Assembly (NCBI GenBank): GCA_028278625.1
Contig: JANQDY010000087.1
Span: forward strand, 1 to 39,646
Source of the DNA: Thermodesulfobacteriota bacterium
GTDB taxonomy: Bacteria; Desulfobacterota; DSM-4660; Desulfatiglandales; Desulfatiglandaceae
DNA length: 39,646 nt
Reading direction: 5' to 3'
Numbering within the stretch: position 1 is the first letter of the stretch; each line of letters starts with the position of its first letter. Shown here in pieces: positions 17,991 to 25,202 of the stretch. A program made the translations under genes and the position numbers. The notes below the pieces were generated by a model, which was not told where the DNA came from, made no database searches, and was given only the letters and a program-made list of their open reading frames with translations.

Positions 17991-18221
17991 CTAGCCAATC
18001 CATCCCTTGATGTCCTCTTTTGAGGGAATCTTGCCAACGGATTTTACCTCCCCGTCCACCACAATGGCCGGGGTCATGAAAACGCCGTGCTTGGCAATCT
18101 CCGTGATATCTTTGACTTTGGTTACGGAAACCTCCTTTCCCGATTCGGCAATGGTATCCCTGACCAGCTTTTCCGCCTCTTCACATTTGGGACATCCCGG
18201 TCCCAGAACCTTAATCTCCAT
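17991..18221 (-). CDS. Small thioredoxin-like redox protein (CPKC)
   Basis: Cytoplasmic 76-aa protein of the redox-active-disulfide/MTH895-like family: a minimal thioredoxin fold with the active site GPGCPKCEEAEK near the N-terminus and a cis-Pro in FMTPAIVVDGEVK. AAAGGAGA precedes the ATG by 6 nt. These proteins often sit beside DUF318-type permeases and arsR genes. It is 27 nt downstream of a longer homologue with almost the same C-terminal sequence (RVKSVGKIPS versus EVKSVGKIPS), so the two probably arose by duplication. Confidence 0.9.
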   Translation of the reverse strand: MEIKVLGPGCPKCEEAEKLVRDTIAESGKEVSVTKVKDITEIAKHGVFMTPAIVVDGEVKSVGKIPSKEDIKGWIG

Positions 18222-18248
18222 TCCGTGTCTCCTTTCTCTTATATACGG

Positions 18249-18755
18249 TTATGCCTCTTTGGTATCAGCCTCCTCCAGCCACTGAATCAATTTGGCCCGA
18301 GAAGGGATCTTTCCCACTGACTTGACCCGGCCGTTGATGACAAGAGCCGGTGTTCCCATAACACCATAGCGGCCGATTTCCTTGATATTCCTGACATGCT
18401 CAATGTTGGCGGTTATTCTCATTTCCGAAACCACGGCCATCAGTTCCTGTTCCAGTGCATCGCACTGGGGGCATCCCGGCCCAAGCACTTTAATGTCGAT
18501 GCCTAAAAAAACCGCTTCCTCAAAGGGCTCACCCAGGTGTTTTCTGAATTCCCGCAGAAACGCCTTTTTGTAGGAATCCTTGACTTTGTCGGGGATGTAG
18601 TTTTTTTTCGAGAGCCTATTTACAAGTTCATCGGCAGCCTCCTGTTCGCTCATTTCAGCAGCCGCCGCGGCCATCTCCGACATGGCGGCCTCCAGCCCCA
18701 TGATACCGACCGTATAACCGTCTACCCTGATCTGAACAACATCTTTTTTTGTCAT
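18249..18755 (-). CDS. Two-domain protein: helical N-terminal domain plus CPQC thioredoxin-like domain
   Basis: 168-aa protein whose C-terminal 80 residues match the small redox protein next door (LGPGCPQCDALEQ, Cys95 and Cys98; GTPALVINGRVK). The N-terminal 85 residues are a separate, mostly helical domain: a short beta part with QIRVDGYTVGIMGLEAAM, an Ala/Glu-rich stretch, and NYIPDKVKDSYKKAFLREF. It was not matched to a named family with certainty. It may bind a substrate or partner for the redox domain. It follows the permease gene by 53 nt in the arsR operon. Confidence 0.8.
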   Translation of the reverse strand: MTKKDVVQIRVDGYTVGIMGLEAAMSEMAAAAAEMSEQEAADELVNRLSKKNYIPDKVKDSYKKAFLREFRKHLGEPFEEAVFLGIDIKVLGPGCPQCDALEQELMAVVSEMRITANIEHVRNIKEIGRYGVMGTPALVINGRVKSVGKIPSRAKLIQWLEEADTKEA

Positions 18756-18808
18756 CTCCAGCCTTCCGGTCTCTCATTATAAGAACCCGAAACCCAATTG
18801 TTAAGGGA

Positions 18809-19981
18809 TTAACCGACAATTGCACCATAGATCGTACCTGCAATGGTGCTCAGAATCACAATGATGATGCAGAAAACCGCTGTCTTCTTGGCTCCCATGA
18901 CCCCGCCGATCACCAGCATGTTGGGCAGGGACAGGGCCGGTCCCGCCAGCATGAGACTGAGTGCGGGACCCTTGCCCATTCCCGCTCCCAGAAGTCCTTG
19001 AAGGATGGGGACCTCCGTCAGGGTGGCAAAATACATGAGAGCCCCCGAAACCGATGCAAAGAGGTTGGCCCAAATGGAATTTCCGCCCACAAGATGCTCG
19101 ATATACTGCTCGGGGATAAGCGCCGGATGCCCCGGCCTTCCCAGCATGAACCCGGCAACGAGAACACCGGCGCCCAACAGGGGAAAAATCTGTTTCATGA
19201 AACCCCATGTGGACTGGACCCAGGTGACCCGCTCCATTTTTTCGAACCAGTTTTTGAGCATGAATCCCAAAAGGATCAACAGACCTGCGGTAATATACCA
19301 TTTGGCAGCAAATATGGCGGGCCAGATTCCTGTGGCATTTTCTTCCGGTTTGGCAAAGGCCGCAAAAATGAGAATCAGCACCATGGTCAACATGAACATG
19401 GCGTCCTGCAGAAGTGTCCGGCCGTTCCCCTCATCTTCGGGTAGGAAAATTTCCCCCTGGGCTCTGGCGGCATCATCCTTCCGAAAGATAAAGGCCATCA
19501 GAAGACCGGTGATGACGGCAAAAACCACCGCGCCGATGGCGCGGGCAAGGCCGAGCTGCCAACCCAGGATCCTGGCTGTCAAGACGATGGCCAGTACATT
19601 GATGGCGGGCCCCGAGTAGAGAAAAGCGGTTGCGGGACCGATGCCGGCTCCCCGTGTGTAGATGCCCGCGAAGAGGGGCAGAACCGTGCAGGAGCAGACG
19701 GCCAGAACCGTTCCCGATACGGAGGCCACAGAATAGGACAAGATTTTTTTGGCGGTTGCGCCGAAGTACTTGAGGACTGACGCCTGGCTGACGAATACCG
19801 AAATGGCGCCGGCAATGAAAAAGGCCGGGATAAGACAGGTGAGTACATGGTCCCTGGCATATTCCTGCAGCATCAGAAACGCTTCTAGACCGGATTGTCG
19901 AATCACGGGGCTGGCCCAGGGGATATAGTATGCAGCTGCGAAAACCAATATGATCGTGAGCAGCTTCCATCTTTCTTTCAT
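18809..19981 (-). CDS. DUF318/ArsP-type permease
   Basis: Polytopic membrane protein of 390 aa with about eight to ten TM helices. Two repeat halves are visible, the first with VSGTVLAVCSCTVLPLFAGIYTRG and SGPAINVLAIVLTARILGW, the second with FASVSGALMYFATLTEVPI and AGPALSLPNMLVIGGVMG. The Cys pair in VCSCT is typical of this permease family, some of which export trivalent organoarsenicals. A central charged loop (about 168-188) separates the halves. It is the first structural gene after arsR (91 nt apart). The gap holds its own AT-rich, partly palindromic stretch. The substrate here is inferred only from arsR and the redox partners. Confidence 0.85.
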   Translation of the reverse strand: MKERWKLLTIILVFAAAYYIPWASPVIRQSGLEAFLMLQEYARDHVLTCLIPAFFIAGAISVFVSQASVLKYFGATAKKILSYSVASVSGTVLAVCSCTVLPLFAGIYTRGAGIGPATAFLYSGPAINVLAIVLTARILGWQLGLARAIGAVVFAVITGLLMAFIFRKDDAARAQGEIFLPEDEGNGRTLLQDAMFMLTMVLILIFAAFAKPEENATGIWPAIFAAKWYITAGLLILLGFMLKNWFEKMERVTWVQSTWGFMKQIFPLLGAGVLVAGFMLGRPGHPALIPEQYIEHLVGGNSIWANLFASVSGALMYFATLTEVPILQGLLGAGMGKGPALSLMLAGPALSLPNMLVIGGVMGAKKTAVFCIIIVILSTIAGTIYGAIVG

Positions 19982-20030
19982 TGGTTTGTCTCTCCTTGAA
20001 TCGAGGCGGCGGAACCCTCATCTTATGCGT

Positions 20031-20060
20031 ATATAGCTATTTGGTAATATTATATCGTTA
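20031..20060 (-). promoter_or_regulatory. AT-rich possible operator before the permease gene
   Basis: The 91-nt gap between arsR and the permease gene holds an AT-rich block with the perfect palindrome ATAGCTAT (20033-20040) and, on the minus strand, a TATAAT string (20052-20057). This could be a second ArsR-controlled promoter, but no good -35 box was found. Confidence 0.3.
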
Positions 20061-20072
20061 AAAAAAAATCCC

Positions 20073-20417
20073 CTACCGTTTGCAGATCTCTTCCCGGTTG
20101 ATAAAGGGTATGCGATCGGTCAAAAAAGAGACCTCTTCGTCCTTCTCCAACCAGTGCCGAAGGTTCCCCAGAAGTGAGCCGGCGTAGGGGCTGTCGCTGC
20201 CGTCAGCCAGGAAGTAATCGACCCAGAGCCCATCCTTTCTGCTGTTGACCAGTCCGGCCCTTTCCAGTATCTTCAGGTGCTTGCTCACGGTAGGTTGGGA
20301 AACCTGTAGCAATTCTCGCAGTTCACAAACACACATGGAGCGATACTGCAGCATCTTGACGATTTTCACCCTGTTGGGATCGGACAGGGCTTTCATGACT
20401 TCGGTAAACTTTTTCAT
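20073..20417 (-). CDS. ArsR/SmtB-family metalloregulator
   Basis: Winged-helix repressor of 114 aa. ATG at 20417 is chosen: AGGAG lies 5 nt upstream, and a strong promoter at 20443-20471 rules out the longer frame from 20498. The ArsR fold is clear: EVMKALSDPNRVKIVKML, the sensor helix with SMCVCELRELLQ (Cys29 and Cys31, the ELCVC-type thiol site that binds As(III)/Sb(III)-like ions), the recognition helix SQPTVSKHLKILERAGLV, and wing KDGLWVDYFL. It heads the seven-gene minus-strand operon and probably represses it until a thiophilic metal(loid) binds. Confidence 0.92.
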   Translation of the reverse strand: MKKFTEVMKALSDPNRVKIVKMLQYRSMCVCELRELLQVSQPTVSKHLKILERAGLVNSRKDGLWVDYFLADGSDSPYAGSLLGNLRHWLEKDEEVSFLTDRIPFINREEICKR

Positions 20418-20439
20418 CATGTCTCCTGTATGCAATTTT

Positions 20440-20471
20440 GGGAATATAGTTCCCTTGGCCAGGTCTGTCAA
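20440..20471 (-). promoter_or_regulatory. arsR promoter with overlapping palindrome
   Basis: On the minus strand TTGACA (20466-20471) and TATATT (20443-20448) are separated by 17 nt, a near-consensus sigma-70 promoter. The -10 box lies inside a palindrome, GGGAA-ctata-TTCCC (20440-20454), well placed as an ArsR operator. Transcription would start about 20 nt before the chosen arsR ATG. Confidence 0.75.
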
Positions 20472-20573
20472 GTGTTTTTTTGGGTATAAAAGGAACACCC
20501 AATATTGCGCAAATGTCTTTTCCTGTGATAGATATGGACGGAGTGATATTTAAATTAGGGAGGAGAGAGCCAT

Positions 20574-21239
20574 ATGAATATGGGAAGCTCCGTTGAATTT
20601 GTGAAATCTGAAAGCTATGAAGCCCGTTATCCAGGCGTTCCTTTCGGGCTTACCCTGATCACCGGATGCAGGAATCCGGAAAATCCGGAAGGATTTGATG
20701 CATACAAACGAAAGCGCTTAAGGAAAATGCGAAAGCGTTCCACTTTGGCCGAGGTTACCGATCGGATCAATGCCTATGAGGCTTTTTTCGCCCAATTCGG
20801 GTTTGCCTGCCCCTTGCCGGGGCATCTCAAACGGACCGTCAACAGTGGGTTTCCCAGATACAATCTCATGGTGGATGCCCATTTCATGGCGGAGATGTGC
20901 GCCGGCATTCTGGTGGCCGTGACCGATTATGACCGGTTCGACGGGGGATTGACCCTGGATGTGGCAGGTGACGGGGAATTGTGCGCCGGCATGGGCGGGC
21001 GGGAGATGCACACCAGGGAAAATGAAATCGTATTGAGAGACGAAAAAGAGATTGTCTGTGTTTTGTGCCAGGGGGCCGATGAAAAGACGAGAGTTTCCGA
21101 ACACACAGAAAATGTTCTATTCTACGCATACGGCATTCCCGGTGTGCCCTCATCGGTCCTGGAAGAGGGGCTCAAGATTGCCACCGAGAGCATGGCGGAG
21201 TTCGGAAATGGGACCGTTCAGGCGTTGGCCCTCTATTGA
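20574..21239 (+). CDS. Stand-alone B3/B4 tRNA-binding domain protein
   Basis: 221-aa cytoplasmic protein of the B3_4 domain family, related to the editing module of the phenylalanyl-tRNA synthetase beta subunit but free-standing. A strong ribosome binding site (GGGAGGAG) precedes the ATG. Recognisable are LAEVTDRINAYEAFFAQFGF, PLPGHLKRTVNSGFPRYNLM, VDAHFMAEMCAGILVAVTD, a beta core with GMGGREMHTRENEIVLRD, VCVLCQGADEKTRV and the C-terminal FYAYGIPGVP. Such proteins are thought to act on amino acids or mischarged tRNA; the substrate is unknown. It is transcribed divergently from arsR and convergently with oligoribonuclease (3 nt apart). Confidence 0.85.
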   Translation: MNMGSSVEFVKSESYEARYPGVPFGLTLITGCRNPENPEGFDAYKRKRLRKMRKRSTLAEVTDRINAYEAFFAQFGFACPLPGHLKRTVNSGFPRYNLMVDAHFMAEMCAGILVAVTDYDRFDGGLTLDVAGDGELCAGMGGREMHTRENEIVLRDEKEIVCVLCQGADEKTRVSEHTENVLFYAYGIPGVPSSVLEEGLKIATESMAEFGNGTVQALALY

Positions 21240-21242
21240 CGC

Positions 21243-21779
21243 CTATGGGGAAATAAAAACCTGTTTCCGGTAATGGATCATTTCCCCGATGGATTCCCTG
21301 ATGTCGTTTAGTGCCAGGTGGTCCTTCTGCTTTTCAAAGGGCGGAAGTTCGGGATACCATCTCTTCACCAGCTCTTTTACAGAACTGACGTCGATGTTCC
21401 GGTAATGAAAGAACCTCTCCAAAGTGGGCATGTGTTTCGCCAGAAAACGACGGTCCTGGCAGATGGAATTGCCGCACAGTGGGGATGCGCCCTCTTTGCA
21501 GAACCGGGAAATGAAAGAGAGGGTTTCCTTTTCGGCCTGGGTGGTGCTCCGGGCAGATTTTTTGATACGGTCCAGCAGGCCGGAAGCCTGGTGATGCTCG
21601 AGACTCCAGGCATCCATTTGGGCAAGCACGGCATCGGGCTGGTGGATCACAATATCCGGCCCTTCGGCCACCACGTTGAGCTGGTTGTCGGTGACAATGG
21701 ATGCAATTTCGACGATGACGTGGGTTTCGGGATCCAGACCCGTCATCTCAAGGTCGATCCATACGAGATTTCCGGTCAT
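21243..21779 (-). CDS. orn: Oligoribonuclease
   Basis: 3'-5' exoribonuclease that degrades di- to pentanucleotides, including pGpG from c-di-GMP turnover. The start at 21779 is set by AAGGAGG 5 nt upstream, giving 178 aa, the usual length; a longer frame to 21812 adds a non-conserved leader. DEDDh motifs are visible: [11 protein letters not shown] (Asp/Glu), [20 protein letters not shown] (motif II), and [16 protein letters not shown] (motif III His and Asp). It is divergent from the FKBP-like gene. Confidence 0.95.
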   Translation of the reverse strand: MTGNLVWIDLEMTGLDPETHVIVEIASIVTDNQLNVVAEGPDIVIHQPDAVLAQMDAWSLEHHQASGLLDRIKKSARSTTQAEKETLSFISRFCKEGASPLCGNSICQDRRFLAKHMPTLERFFHYRNIDVSSVKELVKRWYPELPPFEKQKDHLALNDIRESIGEMIHYRKQVFISP

Positions 21780-21865
21780 TTTTGCCTCCTTGTTCGGATT
21801 TTTCTCGATCATACCGTTTCCTGATCCCCGGTGCCAGCTTATTATGATGAGAATTTGAAAGGAAA

Positions 21866-22282
21866 ATGACGATTATGGGTCAAGTAAATGGAACAGCAGG
21901 GGCAGACGGAAAAGTAGAGGGGCTCAAAAAAGTGACGGTCGTCTTTGAGGCGGGTGCCCAAAAAGAGGAAATGGATTTGACACCCGAGCCGGTCACCTTC
22001 CAGTGGGTGGCCGGGGTTGATGTGGCGGGATTCACCCCTTTTGAATACGCCCTCCTTGAAAAGGAGGAGGGACAGACCGTAGAACTGGAAATTGCGGGCT
22101 GGCGCATCGAAGAGATGTTCGGCCGCCTTGCGGTGCCGCTGCCCGACAAGGCGCGAACCTTGGACCGCTTTTTCATGCAGGTTATCATAAAGCGCATTGT
22201 GCCGGCCGATCAAAGGGAGGTGGTCCGTGCCATGGCCGGCATGGTGGGGGAGTGTGGGGGCGATTGTTGTGGAAACCATTAA
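21866..22282 (+). CDS. Divergent FKBP-like protein with Cys/His tail
   Basis: 138-aa cytoplasmic protein. The segment [20 protein letters not shown] followed by [18 protein letters not shown] matches the pattern of FKBP/SlyD-type peptidyl-prolyl isomerases (F-x-x-G...I-x-G-F-E-x-A-L-L-x-x-x-x-G), and the C-terminal [12 protein letters not shown] would be the closing strand. Several aromatic catalytic-pocket residues cannot be placed, so activity is uncertain. The last nine residues (CGGDCCGNH) form a metal-binding-like tail, reminiscent of SlyD. It is 15 nt upstream of the double-thioredoxin gene, with which it likely forms an operon. AAAGG lies only 3 nt from the first ATG, so the ATG at 21875 is an alternative start. 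Confidence 0.6.
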   Translation: MTIMGQVNGTAGADGKVEGLKKVTVVFEAGAQKEEMDLTPEPVTFQWVAGVDVAGFTPFEYALLEKEEGQTVELEIAGWRIEEMFGRLAVPLPDKARTLDRFFMQVIIKRIVPADQREVVRAMAGMVGECGGDCCGNH

Positions 22283-22297
22283 ACCTCAGGAGAGGCT

Positions 22298-23302
22298 ATG
22301 GCTACGACGATGACGCCGGAAGATGAAAAGATGATTGGAGAGTGGGACGGCGGCGGTAAAAAGGGAATTGCCATTACCTGCAACGTTTCAAAGGACCCCA
22401 GAACGGAGATGATGGAAGCTTTCTGCGAAAAGCTGTCGCAACTGTCACCCAACGTTCGGGTGAGTTTCAAGAAAGCAGACGACGATGAAGCCGCCCCTTC
22501 CATTGAAATCCATAGAAGCATCAGCTACCACGCAATCCCCCAAGGACCCGAACTGAAACCGTTTCTGGATGCCCTTGCCGCTTCCAAGGTCGGAACGACA
22601 GGTTTTGGGCTTGATGAGATCGGAAGCCCTCTTGAAAGTCTGAAAACGCCTTCTTTCCTTCGATTGTTCATCGCTTCCCAATGCGTTCACTGCCCGAAAA
22701 TGGTGCGGGATCTGATGCCCATGGCAATCACCAGCCGGCTTGTCACCTTCACCGTTATCGACGGCCTCCTGTTTCCTGAAATGGGCGAGCCGTACGGCAT
22801 CAAATCAGCCCCCACCCTTGTTTTGAACGACCACATGCAATGGACCGGGTTAACGCCCGTGGACGAGATCGTGAGCGTCATGCTGAAGCAGGATCCCTCG
22901 CAACTGAGTGCCGATTCCATGGAGAGTCTGCTGGGAGACGGCAGAGCGGATCTGGTGGCCCAAATGATGATGGCGGAGGGAAAGATCTTCCCGGCTTTCA
23001 TAGAGTTGCTGGTTCACGAGAAATGGCCGGTTCGACTGGGTGCCATGGTGGTGGCGGAAGAGATGTCCCAACAGGATGGGGAACTTGCGGCGAAGATCGT
23101 GGAACCGCTCTGGGAAAGGTTCCAACAACTGAGCGAGCAGGTCCGTGGGGATGCGGTGCATGTTCTGGGGATGGTTGGCACACGGGATACCGTCTCCTGT
23201 CTTGAGGATGTTCTTTCGGGCCCTTACGACCATGAAACTTTGGAGGCGTCGGCGGAAGCCATTATGGCGATCAGGAAAAGGGAAGAGAGAAAAGGGAAAT
23301 GA
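22298..23302 (+). CDS. Double thioredoxin-fold protein (PDO-like) with HEAT-like C-terminal domain
   Basis: 334-aa cytoplasmic protein with a signal-free N-terminus. Residues 20-105 look like a first, inactive thioredoxin fold (GIAITCNVSKDPRTEMMEAF, no CxxC). Residues 112-205 form a second fold with the active site ASQCVHCPKMVRDL (Cys129, Cys132) and cis-Pro SAPTLVLND, as in archaeal/bacterial protein disulfide oxidoreductases. Residues about 225-325 have helical pairs with alternating PVRLGAMVVAEEM and VRGDAVHVLGMVGTRDTVSC, resembling HEAT repeats. The fusion suggests a redox protein that docks on a partner. AGGAG precedes the ATG. Its neighbour upstream is the FKBP-like gene. Confidence 0.8.
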   Translation: MATTMTPEDEKMIGEWDGGGKKGIAITCNVSKDPRTEMMEAFCEKLSQLSPNVRVSFKKADDDEAAPSIEIHRSISYHAIPQGPELKPFLDALAASKVGTTGFGLDEIGSPLESLKTPSFLRLFIASQCVHCPKMVRDLMPMAITSRLVTFTVIDGLLFPEMGEPYGIKSAPTLVLNDHMQWTGLTPVDEIVSVMLKQDPSQLSADSMESLLGDGRADLVAQMMMAEGKIFPAFIELLVHEKWPVRLGAMVVAEEMSQQDGELAAKIVEPLWERFQQLSEQVRGDAVHVLGMVGTRDTVSCLEDVLSGPYDHETLEASAEAIMAIRKREERKGK

Positions 23303-23521
23303 CACCAATTCAAGACGCGACCGGTTGATCCAATGAACAGAGAAATAACCCGAAAGCAAGCCAACGCAGACACCCCACGCAGCCCGGCCAATAGGTGAAG
23401 GTGCCAATAGGAAGATCGCGATTATTCTTACTTGCATTGACGTAGGCTTTGGAGTTATACTAACAATTACCTGCAAAACCGGTCTCTTTCTCACAGGGGA
23501 TACCGGGTTGGCGGGAGCGGC

Positions 23522-23579
23522 GGCCGCCGTCTCCTGCTGGTCGGCGGCCTTACCTTCAGTAACCCTTTGCAGGAAAGGG
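23522..23579 (+). promoter_or_regulatory. Two hairpins in the leader of the small membrane-protein gene
   Basis: GGCCGCCG (23522-23529) pairs perfectly with CGGCGGCC (23542-23549). A second stem, CCCTTT (23563-23568) with AAAGGG (23574-23579), encloses the AGGAAAGGGG ribosome binding site of the gene at 23590. The second hairpin could hide the binding site, suggesting translational control. The rest of the 23303-23589 gap shows nothing else convincing. Confidence 0.45.
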
Positions 23580-23589
23580 GGTGTTTCAC

Positions 23590-23988
23590 ATGGCAGAATC
23601 CATCGGCCGTATCTATCTCCAGGTATATGATACCAACAAACAGTTCGGGAAAATCCTGCTCGTGGTTTTCCTGCTCGTCTACGTGGTACCGTTTCTGGCC
23701 ATAGAGGTGGTATCGTTGACAGGCATGGGCGATATCTCCACCCAACCGTATGCCCGGATTCAAGGAATGGCAGATACACGGGATATGACCAGGAGCCATT
23801 TCAAGGCGCAACCCAATCCGTCCTTCACACCCATGCTCGCAGAGCGTGCCAGTCGCGCAAAGGGTATATGGAATGCCAGGAAATTTCAAATCGCCAATCC
23901 TATTCCGGATAAGCAACTGCCCATCTTGGCGGACAGGCCATCCAGAATCAAAGGGGTGTGGAACATGATGAACGGAGGTACTAACTGA
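23590..23988 (+). CDS. Small single-pass membrane protein with an internal repeat
   Basis: Unrecognised 132-aa protein. ATG at 23590 follows GGAAAGGGGG; a GTG three codons earlier lies within that site. Residues about 18-45 form one TM helix (GKILLVVFLLVYVVPFLAI). After it comes a soluble tail with two copies of the same motif: PMLAERASRAKGIWNARK and PILADRPSRIKGVWNMMN. Basic residues in the repeats suggest binding to nucleic acid, lipid or a protein partner. It is preceded by a structured leader and followed by a strong terminator, so it is probably expressed alone. Confidence 0.7.
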   Translation: MAESIGRIYLQVYDTNKQFGKILLVVFLLVYVVPFLAIEVVSLTGMGDISTQPYARIQGMADTRDMTRSHFKAQPNPSFTPMLAERASRAKGIWNARKFQIANPIPDKQLPILADRPSRIKGVWNMMNGGTN

Positions 23989-24018
23989 CGCGAAAGAACA
24001 GCAACCCAGCGTCAATGG

Positions 24019-24052
24019 GCCCTCGGCGTTTTACGCCGGGGGCTTCTTTTTT
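24019..24052 (+). terminator. Rho-independent terminator
   Basis: A 10-bp stem with one G-U pair (24019-24028 with 24034-24043), a TTTTA loop and the tract TTCTTTTTT. It follows the plus-strand small membrane-protein gene and lies just before the end of the convergent phosphatase gene. Confidence 0.85.
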
Positions 24053-24062
24053 CGCCGTTTGG

Positions 24063-25052
24063 CTAATCTCCGTAGACGGTTGCAAAATTCTTTTTCATGC
24101 TGACAACGACCCAGCCTTTTCCACGCGCCTCTTTCAGAAGGGCCGGATGGCGATAGACGAATTCCCTCGGGTCATCATGGTCGATGACGAAAGCCAGATG
24201 GCGATAGGGTGATGATGCGGTGAAATCGAGCATCCAGTTGTCCCCCGAAGAATTCCCAAAGGCGAGGACCGGCGGCTGTCCTGTGCGCATCATGATCCGC
24301 ACGACCTTTCCGCTGTTGACATTGGCGGGCGGTTCAAAGCCTTCCCTCAGAAAAACAGTTCTTTTCCCTTCCTTTTTGGCCCGGGCCTTCACCATGGAAC
24401 CGATGCATCGGCTTTCATCCACGTGCAGGTATTTTTCTGAAATCGCCATGATGGCAAACTGCATGGAGCCCGACACCACATAGACCTGGAAACCCCGGTC
24501 ATGGAGCAAATCGATGAGTTCTATCATGGGCTTGAAGATGAGATCCTTCTGCGGCCGGTTCTTGAGGGGATTGATCTCAGTTTCAAACACATTGAGGCAC
24601 CATTTCCGATAAAAGGCGTAGCTCTTTCCTCTGAATGGGAGAACAGAGAGTTGTTCAATGTGTTTACGGAAGTAGGCCGTATCCTGCCGTTGTGCCGCTT
24701 CACAGAGGGCTTCGTACACGGGCCCTTTTTTAGAGAGCTCATCTTGATTCTCCAGCAGGTATCGGATGGTGGCGTCAAAGACATAGGGAAGCGGTTTTTC
24801 ACTCATGAGGGTGCCGTCCAAATCAAAGACGGCGATGCGATCCTTTGGGGGAATGAAATCCGTCGATCCGGGGAAAGTAACAGTGTCGATGTAGTCAAGC
24901 AATATACCCCGAACCTCTCCCCGCCAAGAGCACAACCGTTGATCCGGTTCAGCAGCGAAAGACTTGCAGGCGCCCCCCCAGCCAACGACAAACGAGAGGG
25001 CAATGAAAATCGCAATAACCCTGAATTTGAATGCTCGAATTCCCCTTTCCAC
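24063..25052 (-). CDS. Exported HAD-superfamily phosphatase
   Basis: 329 aa from the GTG at 25052, chosen because AGGAGGAGG lies 5 nt upstream. The N-terminus is a signal peptide (MERGIRAFKFRVIAIFIALS...KSFAAE), so the protein is periplasmic or lipid-anchored (a Cys is present in GGACKS). HAD motif I is AVFDLDGTLM (nucleophile Asp77, acid/base Asp79), motif II is in VYVVSGSMQ, the Lys region follows, and motif III/IV is AFGNSSGDNWMLDF. The helical cap between motifs I and II (about 90-170) fits acid phosphatase/phosphoserine-phosphatase-like members. The substrate is unknown. It is divergent from the cyclase gene. Confidence 0.88.
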   Translation of the reverse strand: MERGIRAFKFRVIAIFIALSFVVGWGGACKSFAAEPDQRLCSWRGEVRGILLDYIDTVTFPGSTDFIPPKDRIAVFDLDGTLMSEKPLPYVFDATIRYLLENQDELSKKGPVYEALCEAAQRQDTAYFRKHIEQLSVLPFRGKSYAFYRKWCLNVFETEINPLKNRPQKDLIFKPMIELIDLLHDRGFQVYVVSGSMQFAIMAISEKYLHVDESRCIGSMVKARAKKEGKRTVFLREGFEPPANVNSGKVVRIMMRTGQPPVLAFGNSSGDNWMLDFTASSPYRHLAFVIDHDDPREFVYRHPALLKEARGKGWVVVSMKKNFATVYGD

Positions 25053-25202
25053 GGAAACCTCCTCCTCACGGTTTTCAAGATCCACAAATATCACCAATGG
25101 TTTAAGAACACAAGGTCATGGAGATCTAACTTTTATTTTCCCGTTGAGAATGGCATAATGCACTTTCTCTTCCAGTGGGGTTAATAAACATTTAGGGGTT
25201 TC

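Noticed and set aside
20418..20498. Longer N-terminus for ArsR
   Set aside because: The added codons overlap a near-consensus promoter and are not ArsR-like; AGGAG points to 20417.
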